Below are positions 14,482 through 19,518 of a stretch of DNA of 19,518 nucleotides, piece after piece (within the stretch, counting starts at the first letter, position 1; the number at the start of each line of letters is the position of its first letter). The translations under genes and the position numbers were made by a program. The notes under the pieces were generated by a model that did no database searches, was not told the DNA's origin, and saw nothing but the letters and a program-made list of their open reading frames with translations. Source of the DNA: Proteiniphilum sp. UBA1403 (GTDB lineage Bacteria; Bacteroidota; Bacteroidia; Bacteroidales; Dysgonomonadaceae); the NCBI GenBank assembly GCA_002305715.1, contig DBQD01000008.1, forward strand, positions 1 to 19,518, in the 5' to 3' direction.

Positions 14482-14796
14482 ATGAACATTTTCGTAGCTG
14501 GCTTAAGTTATCAGATTACTGATGCCGATTTAAAAGAACTTTTTGAGGAGTATGGTGAAGTATCCTCAGCCAAAATTATTACCGACCGTGAAACACGCCG
14601 TTCTAAAGGTTATGGTTTCGTAGAAATGTCCAACGAAAACGAAGGACAACATGCTATTGAAGAATTGAACGATGCAGAATACGACGGACGTACACTCTCC
14701 GTTTCTGTAGCTCGTCCTCGCGCTGAAGGCGAACGTGCACCCCGCAGAGACAACAACCGCGGTGGTTACGGAAACCGTGATAGAAATCGTTATTAA
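14482..14796 (+). CDS. Small RRM RNA-binding protein
   Basis: 104 residues with one RNA recognition motif: RNP2 IFVAGL (3-8) and RNP1 KGYGFVEM (42-49), in the normal beta-alpha-beta-beta-alpha-beta order to about residue 78. The tail (79-104) is rich in Arg, Gly and Asn (APRRDNNRGGYGNRDRNRY), like the tails of glycine-rich RNA-binding proteins, and is probably disordered and RNA-binding. Proteins of this form are abundant in Bacteroidota and cyanobacteria and are thought to act as post-transcriptional regulators or RNA chaperones; the targets here are unknown. The gene is a single transcription unit with a good promoter, a long leader and a strong terminator. Confidence 0.92.
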   Translation: MNIFVAGLSYQITDADLKELFEEYGEVSSAKIITDRETRRSKGYGFVEMSNENEGQHAIEELNDAEYDGRTLSVSVARPRAEGERAPRRDNNRGGYGNRDRNRY

Positions 14797-14820
14797 TCTG
14801 CATAGATTAAAAAACAAAAA

Positions 14821-14851
14821 AAACTGCATCCTTAGGGTGCAGTTTTTTTTT
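14821..14851 (+). terminator. Strong intrinsic terminator of the RRM gene
   Basis: AAACTGCATCC (14821-14831) pairs with GGGTGCAGTTT (14835-14845) over 11 bp with one T:G wobble and a 3-base loop, and is followed by a run of T to 14851. Confidence 0.92.
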
Positions 14852-14881
14852 GCCCTCACTTTTTGGTCCACCTTTTATTGC

Positions 14882-14889
14882 TACCTTTG
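14882..14889 (+). promoter_or_regulatory. -7 box for tsaB
   Basis: TACCTTTG matches TAnnTTTG and would give a leader of about 18 nt before the ATG at 14911. A TTTG lies at 14862-14865, 16 bases upstream, which is short for the -33 spacing. Confidence 0.5.
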
Positions 14890-14910
14890 CGAGATCAAAT
14901 CCAAACAATT

Positions 14911-15597
14911 ATGCCCGTCATCCTTTCAATCGAAACATCCACGTCTGTATGTTCCTGTGCTTTGTCGCGCGACGGCGTTCTTCTCGCCACTCGTGAAAAC
15001 TTCCAGGGTCAGTCACATGCATCCCTGTTAGGTCGCTTTGTGCATGAGATCATGAACTTTGTCCGCGAACAGCATCTCACAATCGATGCGATTGCAGTGA
15101 GTAGCGGTCCCGGTTCCTACACCGGACTACGTATTGGTGTTTCGGAAGCCAAAGGGCTTAGTTATGGACTTGGAGTACCACTTATTGCCTTGCCCACACC
15201 ACGCATCATGGCTTCCATGATGCAGGAAAAGGTTGACGCCGATACACTCCTTGCCCCTTTAATCGATGCCCGACGTATGGAGGTTTACGCTACCTTTTAC
15301 AATCAAAACCTCGAAACTATTCGCGCCACAGCTGCCGATATTGTGAATGAGGAGAGCTATGCCGATATTCTTGCAACAAACAAGGTCCTCTTCTTTGGCA
15401 ATGGAGCTGAGAAATGCAAAGTCGCCCTCAAGCATCCACATGCGCAATTTATCGATCATGTACATCCACTCGCTTCAGGCATGATCTCACTGGCCGAGCA
15501 GGCATTTGCAGCCGGTGATTTTGTCGATACAGCTTACTTCGAACCGTTCTATCTGAAGGAGTTTGTCGCTACGGTACCCCGCAATAAGGTGTTCTGA
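14911..15597 (+). CDS. tsaB: tRNA threonylcarbamoyladenosine biosynthesis protein TsaB
   Basis: 228 residues with the ASKHA-fold N-terminus ILSIETSTSVCSCAL (4-18) and the family signature SSGPGSYTGLRIG (64-76). TsaB is the non-catalytic partner of TsaD; with TsaE they place threonylcarbamoyl on A37 of tRNAs that read ANN codons. The zinc-binding histidines of TsaD are absent, which separates it from that paralogue. The frame is open from a TTG at 14863, but that stretch overlaps the promoter, so the ATG at 14911 is used. The gene converges on pdxH, with 22 bases between their stop codons. tsaC, tsaD and tsaE are not in the window. Confidence 0.92.
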   Translation: MPVILSIETSTSVCSCALSRDGVLLATRENFQGQSHASLLGRFVHEIMNFVREQHLTIDAIAVSSGPGSYTGLRIGVSEAKGLSYGLGVPLIALPTPRIMASMMQEKVDADTLLAPLIDARRMEVYATFYNQNLETIRATAADIVNEESYADILATNKVLFFGNGAEKCKVALKHPHAQFIDHVHPLASGMISLAEQAFAAGDFVDTAYFEPFYLKEFVATVPRNKVF

Positions 15598-15619
15598 CAC
15601 CTATCATTCTTTTCAGTCA

Positions 15620-16258
15620 TTATGGAGCAAGTCTATGTTTGCTCCATCCTTCCTCAGTCTTGTAGTAGACAATTCTGTCGTGCAATCTGTTTGCACGTCC
15701 TTGCCAAAACTCAATCACCTCCGGTCTAATCAGATAGCCACCCCAATGCGGCGGTCTCGTCACCTCATTCCCGGCAAACCGATGGGTCATCTCCAGTTGC
15801 AGTTGTTCAATCTCAGCGCGGTCCCTAACAATCCTACTTTGGGGCGATGCCCATGCCCCAATCTGTGCATTCTGAGGGCGCTCTTTGAAGTAGGCATCCG
15901 ATGCCTCGGGCGACAGCTTCTCCACCCGTCCTTCCACCCGCACCTGCCGTGCCATGTCGTGCCAGTCGAACACCACCGCCGCAAAAGGATTGGCAGAAAG
16001 CTCCATTCCTTTACGACTTTGGTAATTCGTGAAAAAGACAAACCCTTCGAGCTCCACTTCCTTCAAGAGTACCACCCGTACAGAGGGCTTCCCGTCGGGT
16101 GTGGCAGTGGCTACCGTCATTGCATTGGGCTCCTTCAAACCAAAGGCAATTGCATCGTACATCCACTCGGTGAACGTTTCCAGTGGATCCGCCGCCATTT
16201 GTTGCTCATCTAGCGGATCCGATTCATACTCTTGTCTCATTTTGCTTAAATCATCCAT
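15620..16258 (-). CDS. pdxH: Pyridoxine/pyridoxamine 5'-phosphate oxidase
   Basis: 212 residues, matching the usual length. The FMN enzyme oxidises pyridoxine or pyridoxamine phosphate to pyridoxal phosphate, the last step of vitamin B6 synthesis or salvage. FMN-contact blocks are visible: RVVLLKEVELEGFVFFTNY (61-79) and SRKGMEL (81-87), then QNAQIGAWASPQS (129-141). The C-terminal PNPOx signature WGGYLIRPEVIEFWQGRANR (172-191) and the final HRLAP are both intact. The protein begins MDDLSKMRQEY, typical of the family. It converges on tsaB; upstream it is divergent from the LolD gene across a palindrome-rich region. Confidence 0.96.
   Translation of the reverse strand: MDDLSKMRQEYESDPLDEQQMAADPLETFTEWMYDAIAFGLKEPNAMTVATATPDGKPSVRVVLLKEVELEGFVFFTNYQSRKGMELSANPFAAVVFDWHDMARQVRVEGRVEKLSPEASDAYFKERPQNAQIGAWASPQSRIVRDRAEIEQLQLEMTHRFAGNEVTRPPHWGGYLIRPEVIEFWQGRANRLHDRIVYYKTEEGWSKHRLAP
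15622..15647. repeat. Hairpin inside the last codons of pdxH
   Basis: ATGGAGCAA (15622-15630) and TTGCTCCAT (15639-15647) form a perfect 9-bp inverted repeat with an 8-base loop. It overlaps the pdxH stop codon and lies 25 bases after the tsaB stop. Neither strand has a T run after it, so it is not a classic terminator, but it could block read-through or protect the 3' ends of both convergent mRNAs. Confidence 0.45.
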
Positions 16259-16312
16259 CTTTTTTCATTATTCCGTGCTACCCTTATAACGGATAAGAAC
16301 AGATTTCTTCCG

Positions 16313-16336
16313 ACAGTTAACTGTTAATAATATTAA
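16313..16336. promoter_or_regulatory. Two adjoining palindromes in the pdxH/lolD divergent region
   Basis: ACAGTTAACTGT (16313-16324) is a perfect 12-base palindrome. It overlaps by one base TTAATAATATTAA (16324-16336), a 13-base palindrome around a central A. They lie about 55 bases upstream of the pdxH ATG and 145 bases upstream of the lolD ATG. This is where a shared operator would be expected. No exact TAnnTTTG box is seen here; TATCTTCG at 16420-16427 is a one-mismatch candidate for lolD. Confidence 0.45.
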
Positions 16337-16480
16337 AATCAAGACGCTCAATTTGGAAGAGGAATATCGGAACAATAAAATAACCAAATAGATTTCAGCA
16401 AAAACAGCAAAAAAAAAATTATCTTCGTGCATTCAATTCTTCCTCTCTATCAGGGCGAAGAATTAATCCATTCCTACAAC

Positions 16481-17131
16481 ATGATTAAAGCAGAAAATAT
16501 CCAAAAGAGCTTCGGGTCACTTCAGGTACTAAAAGGAATCGACCTCGAAGTAAAAGAGGGAGAAATAGTCTCAATCGTTGGACCGAGTGGTGCCGGTAAA
16601 ACCACGCTTCTCCTTATAATGGGCACCCTCGAGAAATCCGATGCAGGCACAATAACGATCGCCGGACAGGAGTTACAAAAGCTAAAAGAAAAGAAGTTGA
16701 GCGATTTCCGAAACAAGCACCTTGGTTTTGTCTTTCAGTTTCATCAACTGCTGCCGGAATTCACCGCACTCGAGAATGTGATGATTCCAGCACTTATTGG
16801 CAACGTAAAGCACAATCAAGCAGAGAAAAAGGCACGTGAGCTACTGGACTTGATGGGTCTCTCGGGACGAATAGACCACAAGCCCAACGAGCTCTCCGGT
16901 GGAGAAAAGCAGCGCGTGGCAGTAGCCAGGGCACTAATCAACGACCCTCTTGTAGTATTTGCAGATGAACCCTCCGGTAGTCTTGATACAGGTAACAAAG
17001 AGGAGTTACACAAGCTTTTCTTCGATCTGCGCGATAGACTCAACCAGACCTTTGTTATCGTTACACACGATGAGCAACTGGCAACCCTAACCGACCGTAC
17101 CATCTACATGAAAGATGGTTTGGTAGTGTGA
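16481..17131 (+). CDS. lolD: ABC transporter ATPase of the LolD/MacB type
   Basis: 216 residues, one ABC cassette. Walker A GPSGAGKT (34-41), Q-loop Q86 in GFVFQFHQLLPEFTALENV (82-100), signature LSGGEKQR (138-145), Walker B VVFADEPSG (158-166) and switch H196 (VTHDE). The block around the Q-loop (FQFHQLLPEFTALENV) is characteristic of LolD, the ATPase that with LolC/E-type membrane partners extracts lipoproteins from the inner membrane. No partner permease lies next to it, so assignment within the LolD/MacB group is by sequence only. I chose the ATG at 16481; a longer frame from GTG at 16427 adds residues outside the family. The S9 lipoprotein peptidase follows after 33 bases and may be co-transcribed. 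Confidence 0.82.
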   Translation: MIKAENIQKSFGSLQVLKGIDLEVKEGEIVSIVGPSGAGKTTLLLIMGTLEKSDAGTITIAGQELQKLKEKKLSDFRNKHLGFVFQFHQLLPEFTALENVMIPALIGNVKHNQAEKKARELLDLMGLSGRIDHKPNELSGGEKQRVAVARALINDPLVVFADEPSGSLDTGNKEELHKLFFDLRDRLNQTFVIVTHDEQLATLTDRTIYMKDGLVV

Positions 17132-17164
17132 TGATTAGAAATAACATGCGAAAATTACAATAAA

Positions 17165-19294
17165 ATGAGTAGAAAAGTAATTTATATGTCAATTTTACTT
17201 GGCGGGCTTTTAGCCTGCAATCCTTCCACAGAAGGAACCAACAAGTCGAGAGGAAATGAAGCATCCGAGATAATCGGTAAAGTTGAGGCAACCATAGCCA
17301 AAGATATTATGACTCCCGAGGTCCTTTACAGCTTCGGCAGAGTAGGGGGTCCTATACTCTCCCCCGATGGGAGTCGGCTCGTCTATCCGGTCACCTATGT
17401 GAGTATCGATCAGAATAAAACAAACGCCGAGCTCTTCGTCATGAAGAGCGATGGATCCGAGAAGAAGCAACTCACCATAACCAACACGCAGGAGAGTAAC
17501 CCGCAGTGGATCGATGGCGGAAAGAAGATTGCCTTCCTGAGCAATGAAACGGGAACTTCCCAAATATGGAGCATCAACCCCGATGGCGGAGGCATGAAGC
17601 AACTATCCCGTTTTGGAGAAGATATCGAAGGATTTGCATTCTCCCCCGATGGCACAAAGGTGCTTTTCATCAAGCAAGTGAAGACAACACAGACTGCCGC
17701 CGACCGTTATCCCGATCTCCCCGCTGCTACAGGTCGTGTAGTAGACGACCTCATGTACAAGCACTGGGATCACTGGGTAGCAAGTGTACCCCATCCTTTT
17801 GTGGCCGATCTGGTCGGCAACAAGCTCGAGAACGTAAAAGATTTGCTCGAGGGTGAACCTTTTGAAGCTCCCATGGCCCCATTTGGAGGCATGGAACAAC
17901 TCGCCTGGAGCCCCGATAGTAAAACTATAGCCTACACCTCACGCAAAAAAACCGGCAAAGAATATAGTCTCTCCACCAACTCCGATATCTTCCTTTACGA
18001 TGTTGCCAGTGGTCAAGCACGTAACATCACCGAAGGAATGGAAGGTTACGATACCAACCCCCAGTTCTCACCCGACGGCACAAAGATAGCATGGCTCAGT
18101 ATGGAGCGCGATGGCTATGAGTCCGACAAGAACCGCCTCTTTGTCATGGATCTCACCACAGGAGAGAAAACCTACCTCACCCAAGATTTCGATTACAATA
18201 CCGATGCCTTTAGTTGGGAAAACAACAACACACTCTACATCGTCACACCTGTACAGGGAACCACCCAGCTCTATAAGGTAGAACTCAATACCCTCGCAAT
18301 TACACCAATCACGAAGGGGTACCACGACTATACCTCAGTAGCTGTGGCTAACGGAAAACTGATAGCCGGTCGCCAATCCCTCTCACAGCCAACAGAACTC
18401 TATTCGGTGGATATTGCTACAGGTGAAGCCACCAATATCTCGCAAGAGAATACAGAGATCTTAGCAAATCTCACCATGGGTAGGGTAGAAGAGCGATGGA
18501 TTGAAACCACTGACGGCAAGCAAATGCTCACTTGGGTAGTCTATCCACCTCACTTCGATCCTTCAAAGAAGTATCCCGCCTTGCTATATTGTCAGGGCGG
18601 ACCCCAAAGCATGGTAAGTCAATTCTGGTCTTATCGTTGGAACCTGCAGATGATGGCGGCTAACGGTTACATCGTTGTTGCTCCCAATCGTCGTGGGCTC
18701 CCCGGTTTCGGGCAAGAGTGGCTTGAGCAGATCAGTGGCGATTACGGCGGACAGAATATGAAAGATTATCTCGCTGCGATAGATGCTTTGGCCAAAGAAT
18801 CCTTTATCGATGAAACCCGTCTCGGATGCACCGGCGCCAGCTATGGCGGCTTCTCGGTCTACTGGCTCGCAGGCAATCACAACGGTCGATTCAAAGCATT
18901 CCTGTCGCATGCAGGTATCTTCAACCTCGAAGCACAATATCTCGAGACGGAAGAGATGTGGTTTGCCAATTGGGATTTGGGCGGACCATATTGGGACACC
19001 TCAAATGCCACTGCACAGCGCACCTATGCCAACTCACCCCATCGTTTCGTAGAAAAGTGGGATACCCCCATCATGATTACCCATGGTGAACTCGACTACC
19101 GAATTCTCGCTTCACAAGGAATGATGGCCTTCAATGCAGCCCAACTTCGCGGTATCCCTTCACGTATGCTCATTTTCCCCAACGAAAATCACTGGATATC
19201 AAAACCTCAGAACGGTGTTCTCTTCCAAAGAGAGTTCTTCCGATGGTTCAACCAGTGGCTTAAACCTGGCCAATCCGCTGCAGCAACAGAATAA
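17165..19294 (+). CDS. Lipoprotein S9-family dipeptidyl peptidase (DPP5-like)
   Basis: 709 residues. The N-terminus has a lipobox (LLAC) with the lipidated cysteine at C18, so the protein is probably membrane-anchored; the residues after it (NPSTEG) lack the acidic surface-export signal seen in Bacteroides, favouring the periplasmic side. Residues about 50-430 form a beta-propeller with repeated PD40-like strands (SPDGSRLVY, SPDGTKVLF, SPDSKTIAY, SPDGTKIAW). The C-terminal alpha/beta hydrolase carries the triad S559 (GASYGG), D644 (GELDYR) and H676 (ENHWIS). Spacing and motifs match the DPP5/acylaminoacyl-peptidase branch of prolyl oligopeptidases, which release N-terminal dipeptides. Substrate preference is not readable from sequence. 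It lies just downstream of the LolD ATPase gene. Confidence 0.93.
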   Translation: MSRKVIYMSILLGGLLACNPSTEGTNKSRGNEASEIIGKVEATIAKDIMTPEVLYSFGRVGGPILSPDGSRLVYPVTYVSIDQNKTNAELFVMKSDGSEKKQLTITNTQESNPQWIDGGKKIAFLSNETGTSQIWSINPDGGGMKQLSRFGEDIEGFAFSPDGTKVLFIKQVKTTQTAADRYPDLPAATGRVVDDLMYKHWDHWVASVPHPFVADLVGNKLENVKDLLEGEPFEAPMAPFGGMEQLAWSPDSKTIAYTSRKKTGKEYSLSTNSDIFLYDVASGQARNITEGMEGYDTNPQFSPDGTKIAWLSMERDGYESDKNRLFVMDLTTGEKTYLTQDFDYNTDAFSWENNNTLYIVTPVQGTTQLYKVELNTLAITPITKGYHDYTSVAVANGKLIAGRQSLSQPTELYSVDIATGEATNISQENTEILANLTMGRVEERWIETTDGKQMLTWVVYPPHFDPSKKYPALLYCQGGPQSMVSQFWSYRWNLQMMAANGYIVVAPNRRGLPGFGQEWLEQISGDYGGQNMKDYLAAIDALAKESFIDETRLGCTGASYGGFSVYWLAGNHNGRFKAFLSHAGIFNLEAQYLETEEMWFANWDLGGPYWDTSNATAQRTYANSPHRFVEKWDTPIMITHGELDYRILASQGMMAFNAAQLRGIPSRMLIFPNENHWISKPQNGVLFQREFFRWFNQWLKPGQSAAATE

Positions 19295-19340
19295 AATTGA
19301 GAAATAGCGAAAAATATTTTTAAAAAATGGCGTGCAAATG

Positions 19341-19371
19341 TTTGGTAGTTCAAAAAAAACGCTTACCTTTG
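19341..19371 (+). promoter_or_regulatory. Promoter of tRNA-Asp
   Basis: TTTG (19341-19344) is followed after 19 bases by TACCTTTG (19364-19371). This is the best match to the Bacteroidota promoter consensus in the window. The start site would be near 19375, about 69 nt before the mature tRNA. Confidence 0.8.
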
Positions 19372-19374
19372 CAC

Positions 19375-19434
19375 TCGCTATCGGAAATGATACACGGAGT
19401 AGCGACTCCGAAGAAAAAACAAAGAAGATAGCGA
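19375..19434 (+). promoter_or_regulatory. Foldable leader of the tRNA-Asp transcript
   Basis: TCGCTATC (19375-19382) and GATAGCGA (19427-19434) form a perfect 8-bp stem. Inside it CGGAGT (19395-19400) and ACTCCG (19405-19410) form a 6-bp hairpin with an AGCG loop. The outer stem begins at the predicted start site and ends 9 bases before the tRNA, so nearly the whole leader can fold. Confidence 0.5.
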
Positions 19435-19443
19435 TGACCAAAC

Positions 19444-19518
19444 GGTGTGGTAGTTCAGCTGGTTAGAATACCTGCCTGTCACGCAGGGGGTCGCGGGTTC
19501 GAGTCCCGTCCATACCGC
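19444..19518 (+). tRNA. tRNA-Asp (anticodon GUC), 3' CCA cut by the window edge
   Basis: The cloverleaf is complete to the discriminator base. Acceptor GGTGTGG (19444-19450) pairs with CCATACC (19510-19516) with one G:T pair, and the discriminator is G at 19517. The anticodon arm is CCTGC-CTGTCAC-GCAGG with GTC at 19478-19480. The T arm is GCGGG-TTCGAGT-CCCGT. The base at 19518 is C, the first of an encoded CCA or the start of downstream DNA. A run of further tRNAs may follow outside the window. Confidence 0.96.

Noticed and set aside
14863..14910. TTG-started extension of tsaB
   Set aside because: It spans the -7 box at 14882-14889; the family N-terminus ILSIETS begins right after the ATG at 14911.

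Overview
This window reads as chromosomal housekeeping DNA from a member of the Bacteroidota, most likely order Bacteroidales. Three things point there. Many genes are preceded by the Bacteroidota sigma factor -7 motif TAnnTTTG, some with a TTTG box about 18-20 bases upstream. The regions before start codons are A/T-rich and mostly lack a Shine-Dalgarno sequence. The gene families also fit: a DPP5-type lipoprotein peptidase, a PIN-PhoH protein, a small RRM protein with an Arg/Gly tail, and a cold-shock-domain protein with a basic N-terminus. Three peptidases (M28, M3 Dcp, S9 DPP5-like) hint at a peptide-using bacterium such as the Dysgonomonadaceae/Porphyromonadaceae, but the genus is a guess.

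Layout. 1-1191 (-) is the N-terminal part of a sensor with three PAS domains; it runs off the left edge. 1571-2803 (-) is an M28 metallopeptidase. It is divergent from dinB (3046-4131, +), which converges on a PlsC-like acyltransferase (4156-4698, -). An ABC-F translation factor follows (4822-6795, -). Divergent from it, behind a structured leader, is a minimal RhlE-like DEAD-box helicase (7058-8179, +). The 450-base gap after the helicase holds two separate tandem-repeat arrays and a likely terminator, and leads to a cold-shock-domain gene (8632-9075, +). That gene shares a bidirectional terminator with the convergent hisS (9164-10534, -). A PIN-PhoH ATPase (10588-12015, -) lies upstream of hisS and faces dcp (12083-14176, +) across two overlapping face-to-face promoters. 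Then come an RRM protein (14482-14796, +), tsaB (14911-15597, +) and the convergent pdxH (15620-16258, -). A palindrome-rich divergent region separates pdxH from a LolD-type ABC ATPase (16481-17131, +), followed by the lipoprotein S9 peptidase (17165-19294, +). A strong promoter, a foldable leader and tRNA-Asp(GUC) close the window.

Functionally the genes fall into four groups. RNA metabolism and translation: DEAD-box helicase, CSD, RRM, PIN-PhoH, ABC-F, hisS, tsaB, tRNA-Asp. Peptide breakdown: M28, Dcp, DPP5. Envelope: PlsC-like protein, LolD. Vitamin B6 and DNA damage: pdxH, dinB. I see no insertion sequence, phage, CRISPR array, toxin-antitoxin locus or defence island. The new signals are all non-coding: a helicase 3' end duplicated in tandem, a 22-base repeat array before the cold-shock gene, leaders that can fold in competing ways, and several very short leaders.
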